Positions 27,801 through 36,883 are shown, counted from the first letter of the stretch. The stretch: 64,000 bases of DNA from CAKMZU01 sp965248335 (GCA_965248335.1 CBDFIY010000003.1:1302001-1366000), one strand, 5' to 3'. Numbers and translations are program-made. The notes: a model not told the origin generated them from the sequence alone.

Positions 27801-28598
27801 ATGGATACGTTGCAAGTTGTCTTTTTATCGATTTTACAAGGCATCACAGAATTTCTCCCTATATCCAGCTCTGCGCACCTTATTTTACCTTCATACTTAT
27901 TTGGCTGGCCTGACCAAGGGCTTGTATTTGATGTAGCGGTACATTTTGGCACATTGTTGGCTGTGGTTGTTTTTTTCAGGAAAAAACTAGCAGGAATGAC
28001 GGCAGGTTTTTTTCGGCAAATAAGCGGTAAAGGTTTAAGCCCAGATGCTGTACTGGCTTGGCAGGTTATTGTGGCTACAATACCGGCGGTAATCGCAGGC
28101 TTGATTGTGAACCTGTATTTTGAAGAAGCCTTGCGGCAGCTATGGATTATTGCCACAACAACGATCGTTTTTGGTCTGTTGCTTTGGGTAGCAGATAACA
28201 AACAGGAAAGAGCTAAAGCGTTAACATTTAAAATTGCGATGATTATTGGGTTAAGCCAGTGTTTAGCGTTGATTCCTGGTGTGTCACGCTCTGGCATTAC
28301 CATGACTGCCGCTTTGTTTTTGGGGTTATCACGCGAAGGGTCGGCAGAGTTTTCGTTTTTACTATCGATTCCGCTAATTTTGGCTGCGAGCGTTTTGAAA
28401 CTTGGTGAAGTTATTGGTATGTCGCAGGCGATCGATTGGCACGTGTTAGGTTTAGGTGTTTTGTTATCGGGCGTGAGCGCTTTTTTATGTATTCACCTTT
28501 TTTTGGCGTTTATTAACCGAATAGGATTTAAGCCGTTTGTGGTTTATAGGCTGCTATTAGGGGTAGGGATTGTGCTTTTATTGGTTCTTTCTCGATAA
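27801..28598 (+). CDS. uppP: Undecaprenyl-diphosphate phosphatase UppP (BacA)
   Basis: A 265-residue polytopic membrane enzyme that dephosphorylates undecaprenyl pyrophosphate to recycle the lipid carrier of peptidoglycan and O-antigen. The two BacA signatures are present: EFLPISSSAHLI (about residues 17-28) and PGVSRSGITMTAAL (about 158-171), each containing catalytic Glu, Ser or Arg residues. About eight membrane helices are seen. The last 55 bp overlap a convergent small gene on the other strand. Confidence 0.95.
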   Translation: MDTLQVVFLSILQGITEFLPISSSAHLILPSYLFGWPDQGLVFDVAVHFGTLLAVVVFFRKKLAGMTAGFFRQISGKGLSPDAVLAWQVIVATIPAVIAGLIVNLYFEEALRQLWIIATTTIVFGLLLWVADNKQERAKALTFKIAMIIGLSQCLALIPGVSRSGITMTAALFLGLSREGSAEFSFLLSIPLILAASVLKLGEVIGMSQAIDWHVLGLGVLLSGVSAFLCIHLFLAFINRIGFKPFVVYRLLLGVGIVLLLVLSR

Positions 28599-28981
28599 AA
28601 GTTTGTACTTGGTGGCGGTTTACCATTTCTAGCTGTACCAAAAATTTCACTGTATGTAGTGCCTTCTTGAGTGAATGACTTCTTTTTGGGGGTGGGTGTG
28701 AGTTTTTGGAGAAGGTTTTTCTTAGAGTCAGATCTTTCTAGTTCTTTTTTCGTATTTTGAATAGATGAACCGTCAATGTCAATGTCACCATTGACACTAT
28801 TTACTAGGTACCCGGTGATGTTGTCCTGCGAGTTCGATATAGTTCTCTGACTCTTTGATAAAGGAGGAATCTTTGGAGCATTTTTGCAACAGAGGCAGCA
28901 AAAAACAGTTTTAACCCAGCCAGCGTAGAGGCTGCTGTGAAATATTAAGAAAGCAAGAATAAATTTGTTTAAGTGTCTCAT
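28544..28981 (-). CDS. Hypothetical secreted, Ser/Thr/Lys-rich small protein
   Basis: A 145-residue product with a plausible signal peptide (MRHLNKFILAFLIFHSSLYA, cleavage after YAG region), a CCLCC cysteine cluster at about residues 28-32, and a low-complexity, Lys/Ser/Thr/Pro-rich remainder that looks disordered. AAGAG lies just before its ATG. It overlaps the 3' end of uppP by 55 bp in convergent orientation, which is unusual and lowers confidence in its C-terminus. No family was recognised. Alternatively it could be a spurious frame with a chance signal-like start. Confidence 0.45.
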   Translation of the reverse strand: MRHLNKFILAFLIFHSSLYAGWVKTVFCCLCCKNAPKIPPLSKSQRTISNSQDNITGYLVNSVNGDIDIDGSSIQNTKKELERSDSKKNLLQKLTPTPKKKSFTQEGTTYSEIFGTARNGKPPPSTNFYRERTNKSTIPTPNSSL

Positions 28982-29003
28982 CTCTTGGTTTTTCTTGCTG
29001 ATA

Positions 29004-29095
29004 TATACCGATCACCCGTAATCACTTACGGGTTGTTAGCTCATGGGCGTTCGCTCGCTTGCCGCCTTCTTGCACCCCCAATGTCGATGGGTATA
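29004..29095 (-). repeat. TA-flanked inverted-repeat element (MITE-like), copy A, inside mscS 3' end
   Basis: A 92-bp copy of the window's dispersed repeat: left end TATACCGATCACCC, right end (reverse strand) TATACCCATCGACATTGG, with an internal palindrome CCCGTAA/TTACGGG. The middle part found in the longest copies is shortened. It supplies the last 23 codons and the stop of the mechanosensitive channel gene. Confidence 0.85.
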
Positions 29096-29930
29096 GGTGA
29101 ATATCTGTTTGTGGAAATGGAATCGATACACCCTTTTCGTCGAAAGTTGTTTTAATAGCCTCAAGTAAGTGCCATTTTACGGGCCAATAATGTTCTGCAT
29201 TAACCCATACCCTCACGATAAAATTAACACTGCTTTCCGCGAGTTCTCCTACAGCAATAACATGGCTAGGATCTGTTAATATGCGCTCATCCTGCTGAAT
29301 GATATTGGCGATGATGTTTCTGGCCTGTTGAATATTGTCGTTATAGCTGATCCCAATCAATAGATCGACACGACGCGTGCTCTTGGCCGAATAATTGATG
29401 ATGGTGCCCTTATGGATCTGTGCGTTTGGAATGATAATTTCTTTGTTATCAGGCGTTGCCAAGACGGTATTAAAGACCGTGATTTTTTCGACGATACCTC
29501 TGGTACCGGCTGCTTCTACCATATTGCCCGTACGGAAAGGCTTGGTAAGAATGAGCATGACGCCAGATGCAAAATTAGCTAGCGAATCTTTTACCGCTAA
29601 ACCAACAGCCAATCCAGCTGCGCCAAATAAGGCTAAGAGTGAAGTCGTATTAATTCCTAGCTGATTGATGGCTATGATGGCCACCATACACTTTAAACTG
29701 ATACTGACCACAGCATCCAAAAAATCCCGTAGCTCAAGTTGCACCTTGCGTATTCTCATCAGGCGGTTAAGCCCTTTGCAGGCATAGCAAACGATAAGCG
29801 ATCCAATCCAGTAAATGGCTATAGCGATGAGAAGGTTGAACAGAAAGGGTTCAACTTTTTGAAGCCATAGGCCATCTTGAAAAAAAAGAAGGGTATTTTC
29901 CAAGAAAGGTGTTTTTTGTAAATCCATCAA
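29022..29930 (-). CDS. mscS: Small-conductance mechanosensitive channel, MscS family
   Basis: A 302-residue inner-membrane channel that opens under membrane tension to release solutes on osmotic downshock. Three transmembrane segments occupy about residues 28-130. The pore-lining TM3 shows the Gly/Ala pattern ALFGAAGLAVGLAVKDSLANFASG; the MscS beta domain follows (GTRGIVEKITVFNTVL, DNKEIIIPNAQI). The native cytosolic end matches the usual GVSIPFPQTDIHL; from the next Tyr to the stop the 23 residues (YPSTLGVQEGGKR and on) are encoded by an inserted inverted-repeat element. The fusion falls after the last conserved strand, so function may be kept. Confidence 0.9.
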   Translation of the reverse strand: MMDLQKTPFLENTLLFFQDGLWLQKVEPFLFNLLIAIAIYWIGSLIVCYACKGLNRLMRIRKVQLELRDFLDAVVSISLKCMVAIIAINQLGINTTSLLALFGAAGLAVGLAVKDSLANFASGVMLILTKPFRTGNMVEAAGTRGIVEKITVFNTVLATPDNKEIIIPNAQIHKGTIINYSAKSTRRVDLLIGISYNDNIQQARNIIANIIQQDERILTDPSHVIAVGELAESSVNFIVRVWVNAEHYWPVKWHLLEAIKTTFDEKGVSIPFPQTDIHLYPSTLGVQEGGKRANAHELTTRK

Positions 29931-30191
29931 TATGCTCGGTAACGTCAGTTTTTTTTAGAGTAGAGGGACGTGATGTAAGTTCAGTTGCGATCCCTTATAT
30001 GACAGAGAGGTAATGGTTCGATTTAATGAACTATGTTTGTTTGCTGCTTTCAAAAAAATAGCGCTTTCTTGCGACATCTTGATGATTGAATTAGACAGGT
30101 ACAAACCATTGGTATGGGTCACTGTTATACGAGTATTTTTTCGGTCACATGAGTCAGCACTCATTAATCCGTGCGCTATTAACGGAGAATC

Positions 30192-31672
30192 ATGAAAAAC
30201 CTATCAAGCTTGTTACTGTGTGCGGTGCTCGCAACGTTATTTCTTTTATTCCCAGCTAATGCAATAGGCTAATATCAATAATAACCTCTTTCGTTATAGG
30301 CCACTGTGGGCTGGTTTATGTCATCTTCTCTTCCGTGGTGTTGCTTTTGTCTGTAGGGCTGGCGTTAAGCCCTTGCGGCAATATTCGTTTAGGTGGAGAA
30401 GGTGCAAAACCAGATTTCAGTCGTATCAGCTGGATTTGCCTGCTAATTGCTGCTGGTATGGGGTCTGGTTTGATATTTTGGGGGGTTGCCGAGCCGCTTA
30501 CCCATTACCATACAGCACCAGTTTTGGTTCATGGTAAGGGCGATCCTCGGTGGGTTTCTCTAGGTCTCACCTATTTTCATTGGGGGGCGCATGCATGGAG
30601 CTTATATGCAATCACAGGCTTAATCTTGGCTTGGTTTTCTTATAACAGGAAGCGACCTCTGCTTATTTCTTCTGCTTTTGCAGCGGGTAAGCAAGCGCAA
30701 CCCTATAAAATTCTTGATTTTATTGCTTTAGTCGCTGTTATTTTTGGCGTTGCAGGAACCTTAGCAAACTCCATTGCATTGATTCAAACAGGTGTAGAAC
30801 GTCTTTTTGATGGCATTGAATTAGGGTTGGCTTTTAGACTCATTTTATTGTTTTTTATGGCTTTTATATTTATCTCATCGTCTATGTTGGGTCTAAAGAA
30901 AGGTATTCAGCAGTTAAGTCTTTTTAATATGATATTTGCTTTGTTGTTATTGTTCATTGTGATGGCGTGGTCGGGTATTTTCAGTACCTTTTATACAGTG
31001 ATGCAGTCGACGTGGAGTTATATTGATTTATTGCCTACGTTGTCATTTTCTATTGACCAACACTCCAGCTGGAGCCGAGATTGGACGGTGATTTATTTGT
31101 TGTGGTGGATGTGCTGGACACCTTTTGTAGGGCCTTTTATTGCGCGGATTAGTTTTGGAAGAACAGTACGAGAATTACTGCTTTTTGTTATTTTTGTCCC
31201 CACAGTATTTACTATTTTTTGGTTTAGTGCCTTTACTAGCCAGTTATACCAACTACCAGATTACCTTGATGAGACATTAAAGATCGTTCAAGGAAATTAT
31301 ACCGGCGGCCTATTCCAGTTTTTTAGCTATCTTCCCTTAGGCTATTTGTTATCCATACTGGCTGTATTGTTATTGATTACATTTGTTATCACCAGTGCAG
31401 ACTCTGCTTTATATGTTGCATCTATATTTACTGGTAAAACGAGAAAAGATTCGTCTAAAGCTAAGCTTCTGTGGGGCGCGCTGTTGGTTAGTATTGCACT
31501 AGGACTTGTTGCTCGAAATGACGTTGATTTAAATAAACATGTAGCGATTATTGGCGCTATCCCATTTTCACTGATCATGGTTTTTCAAATAATGGCCTTT
31601 TTACTTGATATGAGTAAATATGCATGGAAAAGTCAAAAACTTCACTGGAGTAAAAATAGTGGACGAGAATAG
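30192..31672 (+). pseudogene. BCCT-family betaine/choline/carnitine transporter with an N-terminal frameshift
   Basis: The main frame (from a GTG at 30335, 445 residues) is a BCCT transporter of quaternary ammonium osmolytes: PDFSRISWICLLIAAGMGSG, FWGVAEPLTHY, FHWGAHAWS and the family signature DWTVIYLLWWMCWTPFVGP. It lacks the first membrane helix. That helix is encoded just upstream in another frame: ATG at 30192, after GGAG, giving MKNLSSLLLCAVLATLFLLFP then a stop at about 30268. The transporter frame is open back to 30260 and adds NRLISIITSFVIGHCGLVYV, as BCCT proteins have before the main body. A one-base loss (or two-base gain) near 30250-30270 therefore splits the gene. It may be a pseudogene or a sequencing error; a shortened product from an internal start is possible. 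Confidence 0.7.
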
Positions 31673-31734
31673 CTTTTGATATCGACGTAAGGACAAAAAA
31701 GTTGAATGAGTTGCAAGCGTTAATTAGCGACGTA

Positions 31735-31851
31735 TATACCGATCACACTTGAAGATGCAAGGGCGTTGGCACCCCAATCACTTACTGACTGTAAGCTCAT
31801 GGGGATTCGCTCGCTTGCCGCTTTCTTGCATCTCCAATTCCGATGGGTATA
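31735..31851 (-). repeat. TA-flanked inverted-repeat element (MITE-like), copy B
   Basis: A 117-bp copy lying between the BCCT gene and aminopeptidase P. The left end is TATACCGATCACACTTGAAG; the right end on the other strand is TATACCCATCGGAATTGGAG. Both ends share AGATGCAAG just inside. The middle contains CCCCAATCACTTAC opposed to GTAAGCTCATGGGG, so the whole can fold into a long imperfect hairpin. It is near full length. The rest of the 334-bp gap is AT-rich with no gene seen. Confidence 0.9.
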
Positions 31852-32006
31852 TGTTAACACTGGGAAAGTGAGGGATACTTACAGTGTATGCAGTAATTGT
31901 AAAATTCTTGTGGTCTTATAATGAAATGATTCGTAATAAGCCGTTATGTTTGGTTGCCTAATATATGAGAGGTACCATGACTATTAATGTTTTGAGGGCC
32001 GTTTAG

Positions 32007-33389
32007 ATGCTATCAGCTAATACGTATATCGCGAGGCGTCAGCGCCTCGTTGATCATGTCAAGAGCGGTATGATTATTCTGATGGGCAATGAGCTTGTCG
32101 GCATGAACTACGCCGATAATGCTTACCCTTTTTATCAGGATGGAAGTTTCCTTTATTATTTTGGCTTGCAGCAACCCTTCTTAGCCGGTGTTATTGATAT
32201 TGATCGGGGGGAGACTTATTTGATAGGGGATGCCCCAAGCACCATGGATATGGTTTTTTTGGGTGTTCAGCCGCAGCTTCAGTCTTGTGCTGAAAAGGTC
32301 GGTGTGAACGATTGCCTCTCTTGGTCTGCATTTTCGAAGAAAATTAAACAATGTACATACACTTCGTCGTCATTTCATTACCTGCCACAGTACAGTGGCA
32401 ACAACGCGCTGAAGATTTCAGAATCCTTGGGTATTTCGCCTTTTACGCTTACGCCATCTCCTTTGTTGATTAAAAGCATTATCTTGCAGCGTGAAGTGAA
32501 ATCGCCTGAGGAAGTTGAGGAAACAAAGCTAACATTAGTATTAACCGAGACCATGCATAGGCTTGCTATGCGGCACACCGTATCAGGGCGCTATGAGCGC
32601 GATGTTGTAGCTAAGATGTACCAATACGCGATAGAACAAGGTAGAAGCTTTGCTTATAACCCTATTTTTTCTGTCGATGGGCATATCCTACATAACCACC
32701 ATTATGATAATCGAATGCAAAACGGGCAGTTGTTGTTGAATGATTCTGGCCTCAATTCGCCATGCGGTTATGCCACGGATATTACCCGTACCTTCCCAGT
32801 TAATGGACGATTTACTGCGCAGCAAGCCGATGTTTACCAGATTGTTGAGAGTATGCAAGACAGTGTTTATGCGTTGCTGAAATCGGGCGAAAATTATCAA
32901 GCATGTCACTTGGCTGCAGCAAAAACAGCACTAACGCATTTGGCTGCATTGGGTTTAATAAAAGGTAATATTGATGATGCCTTAGCCCAAGGCGCTTATG
33001 GCTTGTTTTTCCCGCACGGTCTTGGGCATTTACTTGGCCTGGATGTGCATGATATGGAAGGTTTAGGTGAGCGAATGGTGGGATATTCGGAGAGTGTTAA
33101 GCGTGCCGAACAGTTTGGTTTGAGTGCTTTACGATTAGGGAAAAAGCTCAGATCAGGGATGTTGTTGACGGTAGAGCCAGGTATCTATTTTATTCCATCA
33201 TTGATCGATCAGTGGCAATCCGAGAAGAAACTAAAAGATATTATTCAGTATGATGCCCTTGCAAGCTACCGGTATTTTGGTGGGATTCGTATTGAAGATA
33301 ATATCTTGATTACTGATGATGGCTATCAGAATTTGAGCCATCAAATACCGCGTGCAATAGCGGATGTGGAAGCCGCTTGTCGCGTTTAA
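32007..33389 (+). CDS. pepP: Aminopeptidase P family protein (Xaa-Pro aminopeptidase, M24B)
   Basis: A 460-residue metallopeptidase that removes N-terminal residues preceding proline. An AMP_N domain (about 5-140; YADNAYPFYQDGSFLYYFG) precedes the pita-bread catalytic domain. Metal ligands are visible in order: Asp in LLLNDSGLNS, Asp in CGYATDITRTF, His in FFPHGLGHLLG, Glu in LTVEPGIYF and Glu in GGIRIEDNILIT, making a dimetal site. The ribosome-binding site is weak (GAGG about 14 bases before the ATG). It is convergent with the peptide transporter gene (2 bp between stops), an apt neighbour because peptides imported by that carrier could be its substrates. Confidence 0.88.
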   Translation: MLSANTYIARRQRLVDHVKSGMIILMGNELVGMNYADNAYPFYQDGSFLYYFGLQQPFLAGVIDIDRGETYLIGDAPSTMDMVFLGVQPQLQSCAEKVGVNDCLSWSAFSKKIKQCTYTSSSFHYLPQYSGNNALKISESLGISPFTLTPSPLLIKSIILQREVKSPEEVEETKLTLVLTETMHRLAMRHTVSGRYERDVVAKMYQYAIEQGRSFAYNPIFSVDGHILHNHHYDNRMQNGQLLLNDSGLNSPCGYATDITRTFPVNGRFTAQQADVYQIVESMQDSVYALLKSGENYQACHLAAAKTALTHLAALGLIKGNIDDALAQGAYGLFFPHGLGHLLGLDVHDMEGLGERMVGYSESVKRAEQFGLSALRLGKKLRSGMLLTVEPGIYFIPSLIDQWQSEKKLKDIIQYDALASYRYFGGIRIEDNILITDDGYQNLSHQIPRAIADVEAACRV

Positions 33390-33391
33390 TT

Positions 33392-34813
33392 TTACGCGGT
33401 ATAACTGCGCATCTTTTTTCGTAAAAGCCAGCAAGCAATGCTGGCGATAATTGCACATAGCATGAAAATGCTCAACCCTTGCTGCATAGCATGTTTGCTC
33501 TCTGCCAAGGTGCCTGTCATAGGGATATGTTCCGACATTATCCCTGCAAGCTTACCGCCCACACCGAGTGTAACCATCCATATACTCATGAAAACACCTA
33601 CATGGCCTTCGGGTGCAATTTTTGTCACAGCCGATAAGCCAATAGCCGATAAGCAAAGCTCGCTTGGTGCAACAAGAAAAAAGAATAAAGCCATGGGTAG
33701 TGCCGGCACTTTTTGGTTGAGGGGGGTTAGGCTAATGACGACATAAAGAAATAAAAAGACGAGAAAGATACCGATAAAAGCGATGTTGAATTTGTCGATA
33801 TCGTGCACATCATAGCTGTGTGTGTCGAGCCATATCCAGAGACGACCAAACCCATAACCTAATAATAAAATGGCAATACTGCCGAACGCCAAAAATTGTG
33901 TTGTGCTTAATGTTATGCCAAACAGTACATGTTCTACCGCATTAACAACAAACAACTCAATAGAGATAAATTGCTGGAAGTAGAGCGCCCAATACACGGT
34001 AGATAGTACAAAGAAAATACTGGCAGCGATAACGTGTTTTGTATTTTGGTGTTTTTGTGCTGATTGAAACAGCATCACAATACATAGTGCCGCTGCACCG
34101 AGCGTCGCAAAATTAGCAACCGTCGCGTAATTTAATACGGTGATGATGAAAATAATGTAAAGCAGCATAACCCCTACTGCCTGTATCCATTCGCGCAACA
34201 AAATAGTGTGGTCGCTGATGTAGTCCGATATACGGAAAAAACCGATAATAAGCACAGTAAGCATGATGAAGTTAATAGCGATGCTTGAGAAAAACGCGGC
34301 GTTGTAGCCAAATTTTTTGGCAAGGTAGGAGGCCAGGAATAAAGATATGAATGCCCCCAAGTTAATGCCGACATAAAAAACACTAAAACCAAAATCGCGG
34401 CGGCTTTCGGGGAGTTTTGATTGATCGTAAAAGCGCCCAATTAACGATGACATGTTGACTTTGATCAGCCCTGTACTCATGGCGATAAACGCAAGGCCAA
34501 TGTAGAGTAAAAAAAGCGTTGTACTAAGGGCAATGATGGATGAACCAGCCAGCATGAGTAGAGCGCCACAAAAAGCAGCTCTATAATGCCCGAGCCATTT
34601 ATCAGCAATAAACCCGCCTACGATGGCTGAAATATACACCACGCTAAGCACAGTGCCGACCAATGAAGCGCTTTTTGCATTGGGTAGTTTAAAATGCAGC
34701 ACAAGGAAAAGAATAAGTAACGACTGCAAGAAGTAATAACAATAGCGCTCGCCAAATTCCGTTAAACTCGTAATGCTGAGGATATTAAGTTCATCTTTAT
34801 GCAGCTTTTTCAT
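33392..34813 (-). CDS. POT/PTR-family proton-dependent oligopeptide transporter
   Basis: A 473-residue inner-membrane symporter with 12-14 hydrophobic helices. The proton-coupling ExxER motif is present near the N-terminus (EFGERYCYYF), followed by PTR signatures in VGGFIADKWLGHYRAAFCG and FSVFYVGINLGAFI. Closest remembered groups are DtpA/DtpB-like di- and tripeptide carriers. It has no partner genes except the convergent aminopeptidase P. An AT-rich 337-bp gap lies upstream and should hold its promoter. Confidence 0.88.
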   Translation of the reverse strand: MKKLHKDELNILSITSLTEFGERYCYYFLQSLLILFLVLHFKLPNAKSASLVGTVLSVVYISAIVGGFIADKWLGHYRAAFCGALLMLAGSSIIALSTTLFLLYIGLAFIAMSTGLIKVNMSSLIGRFYDQSKLPESRRDFGFSVFYVGINLGAFISLFLASYLAKKFGYNAAFFSSIAINFIMLTVLIIGFFRISDYISDHTILLREWIQAVGVMLLYIIFIITVLNYATVANFATLGAAALCIVMLFQSAQKHQNTKHVIAASIFFVLSTVYWALYFQQFISIELFVVNAVEHVLFGITLSTTQFLAFGSIAILLLGYGFGRLWIWLDTHSYDVHDIDKFNIAFIGIFLVFLFLYVVISLTPLNQKVPALPMALFFFLVAPSELCLSAIGLSAVTKIAPEGHVGVFMSIWMVTLGVGGKLAGIMSEHIPMTGTLAESKHAMQQGLSIFMLCAIIASIACWLLRKKMRSYTA

Positions 34814-35129
34814 CGGGGAGCCTTGTAGCTGTCATTAGAGGCAGAGCTAGTTATTTTGAGCCTGCATACTGGGTAAAGTTCAGGTGTAACTGTTTGATCT
34901 ACTGAGATAGACATGTTTTTTCTATGAACAAATAAGAGGTTTTACAAGGTTATTTTCAAAAATGGCTAAGGCGTATAAGTAATCAGGAAGCGGTTTGATG
35001 CTTATCAAATCTGCGAAAAGAATCTTCGATAAAGAGTGGTTTTTTTACCTAAGGTACAACCATATATGACGAACTAAGTTGTTTTTTTAAGTCTTATATT
35101 TTAGGTGGTGTAAATAGGAGTATTGCGCA
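34814..35129. other. AT-rich intergenic region without visible gene
   Basis: About 316 bp between the divergent peptide-transporter gene and the next unknown gene. No coding frame with a start and ribosome site, no dispersed repeat copy and no strong hairpin were seen. It must carry promoters for both flanking genes but I could not assign boxes. Confidence 0.4.
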
Positions 35130-35648
35130 ATAGCTAAAAAGAACCCTGGATTGCCTGTCTTTAATAAGAACGGGTCGATGGAGTTTTATATCTCGGGTCT
35201 TTTAGGTACTGGCGGTAATCAAGACCATTTAGTTGCTGCGATTACTTTCCCAGCGAACTACCTAGCGTATGCCTCAAATGACATACTTATTGAGCAGGCA
35301 GCACTCCCAAATCCTTCCGCTTTTAGGATGCGATATGTGGGTTCCGCTGTGTATTTAGAGATGTTAAACGGGGCGGAAGCGGCTGAAGATCTCTCCTCAA
35401 ATAACCATAGTCAGCTACCTTCCAATAAGTATCAATCTTATCAGCCCGATACTTTCTGGCAGCATCCGCCATTTTTTTATCGTGAAACCATTTTAGCGGA
35501 TGGAACGACAGCACCTGTGTTTATCTCTTCATTTGAAACTTATGTGTTTAAAGTGAAAGGCGTTGACTATAAAGTGCAATTCACAGAGATGACCAAATAT
35601 AATTTGACGGTTCGCTGGATGTTGCTAAGCGATACGCATCCGTTCTAA
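35130..35648 (+). CDS. Hypothetical protein, start codon uncertain
   Basis: The open frame encodes about 165-172 residues with no recognised family: mixed alpha/beta composition, rich in aromatic residues, no signal peptide or membrane segment (NGSMEFYISGLLGTGG, ITFPANYLAYASND, MTKYNLTVRWMLL). No ATG fits. AGGAG at 35116-35120 is correctly spaced for an ATA at 35130, giving an N-terminus reading (M)AKKNPGLPVFNKNG; the first conventional alternative is a TTG at 35151 without a ribosome site. Either ATA is a rare start or the ATG has mutated and the gene is decaying. Confidence 0.5.
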   Translation: MAKKNPGLPVFNKNGSMEFYISGLLGTGGNQDHLVAAITFPANYLAYASNDILIEQAALPNPSAFRMRYVGSAVYLEMLNGAEAAEDLSSNNHSQLPSNKYQSYQPDTFWQHPPFFYRETILADGTTAPVFISSFETYVFKVKGVDYKVQFTEMTKYNLTVRWMLLSDTHPF

Positions 35649-36038
35649 TGGTGATGAGTCGCCATTAGATAACGGTACTTCTGGTTTTTTAAAAAAGCGT
35701 GAAGATAATGAGATGAGACATGATGTCTCCTGATTACCCATCAAAGTCAGCTTATTTTCAGGGTTTAAGATTATTCCTTCAGAATCAATGAAATATAATC
35801 ATCCGTTAGTTTGGTCGATAATCAAAAGTATTTACATTGTCTGTTTAAAATTAGAGGGTATAAACCATGCCTACATGACGTTTCACTAGACCATATTTTA
35901 ATATGGCTGAGGAATGTGGGTAATATTTAAATTCCTTTGTGATGAATAGCCTATTTACTGGGTGTCTTACTTGCACACATTACTTAGATTTGTATGATTT
36001 GTGCTTAAAAATCATGCAGAAAAGCCATTTAAGAAGCT
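35649..36038. other. 390-bp intergenic region
   Basis: No gene is visible. A short perfect palindrome GAGACAT-g-ATGTCTC at 35715-35729 could be an operator or a weak hairpin, without a T-run. The remainder is AT-rich and presumably contains the promoter for the coiled-coil gene. Confidence 0.4.
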
Positions 36039-36680
36039 ATGAGTGATAAATTGAATAACGGCGATATCCCAACGCTAGATATACCTACGATAAAACCACA
36101 ACCGTCTGAAGATGCTTCAGCAGAAAAAGATATACAAGCGTTAAAGGCTATGTTCGGCGTTAAACTCGATCAAATGCGGCAGGATTATGAGAAGCGTCTG
36201 GCGGATTCCGGCAAAGAACAAGAGGCGCTTTTATCTCAGGCGCAAGCGAAAATAAAAACAATGCATGTGGATCATCAGACTCAGCTAGAAAGCTTACATG
36301 CGGAGTTTCAAGCGCAGCTAGAAAATGTCCACCACCTTAATAAGCAACAGCTTCAGAATGTCCAAGGCAAGCACCTAGAGGACATAACCAAGATGCAGCA
36401 GGTGCAATCCGTTAATGAGCAGAAATATCACCAAGCGTTGAGCACGCAACAATTAAGGCTTGAGATGAAAGACAGTGAAAATCAAAAAAAGTGTAAACAA
36501 CTGGCAGATCTCACGCATCAACTGTATGTCGCTTTATCGGCTGAATCTTTACAAGTGGAGGGCGTTAATGAAAACGACCAGGCATTTATTCAGCGAATAA
36601 AGCAGCTTTGTGATCGTGTAGCTATATTAGACGTTGAGCTAAACTACCGCAACGAGCAACTCGCGCTCTATAAATCCTAA
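36039..36680 (+). CDS. Hypothetical coiled-coil protein
   Basis: A 213-residue soluble protein. After a disordered, acidic N-terminus (about 1-30) comes a long Gln/Glu/Lys-rich heptad region (about 32-150, many HxxQLExLHxEFQ-like steps), then a short helical end (ADLTHQLYVALS, IQRIKQLCDRVAILDVEL). This predicts an extended dimeric coiled coil. There is no signal peptide. No family recognised; a structural or tethering role is possible but not shown. It is a lone gene ending 12 bp before a small inverted-repeat element. Confidence 0.65.
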   Translation: MSDKLNNGDIPTLDIPTIKPQPSEDASAEKDIQALKAMFGVKLDQMRQDYEKRLADSGKEQEALLSQAQAKIKTMHVDHQTQLESLHAEFQAQLENVHHLNKQQLQNVQGKHLEDITKMQQVQSVNEQKYHQALSTQQLRLEMKDSENQKKCKQLADLTHQLYVALSAESLQVEGVNENDQAFIQRIKQLCDRVAILDVELNYRNEQLALYKS

Positions 36681-36692
36681 CGGTCGTATTTA

Positions 36693-36829
36693 TCAACACT
36701 TCGGACAGTTTTCGATTTAAAGGATTTACATAAATTGTAACCCATTGATTTATCTAGCTTTGATTGATACTTAAGTAAAAAATTAAACCTTTTAAAATCA
36801 ACAACTTAAAAAACTGTCCGAAGTATTGA
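36693..36829. mobile_element. 137-bp MITE-like element with 20-bp inverted ends and TTTA duplication
   Basis: The ends TCAACACTTCGGACAGTTTT (36693-36712) and its near-perfect inverted partner (36810-36829, one mismatch) enclose about 97 bp of AT-rich DNA. The element is flanked on both sides by TTTA (36689-36692 and 36830-36833), a 4-bp direct repeat that fits a target-site duplication. No coding capacity. It could also act as a hairpin terminator between the coiled-coil gene and rlmB. Confidence 0.75.
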
Positions 36830-36883
36830 TTTATGCCTCCGCTTGAATTATCGTGGCGGGGGGGGCGTTGTTGTTTTTAAGCC

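Noticed and set aside
35715..35729. Palindrome GAGACAT-g-ATGTCTC
   Set aside because: Perfect but short, no T-run and no known regulator consensus; kept only as a note in the intergenic entry.
36840..36883. Run of eight G with flanking GC-rich bases after rlmB, as a possible terminator or G-quadruplex
   Set aside because: A single G-run cannot form a quadruplex and no paired arm is visible.
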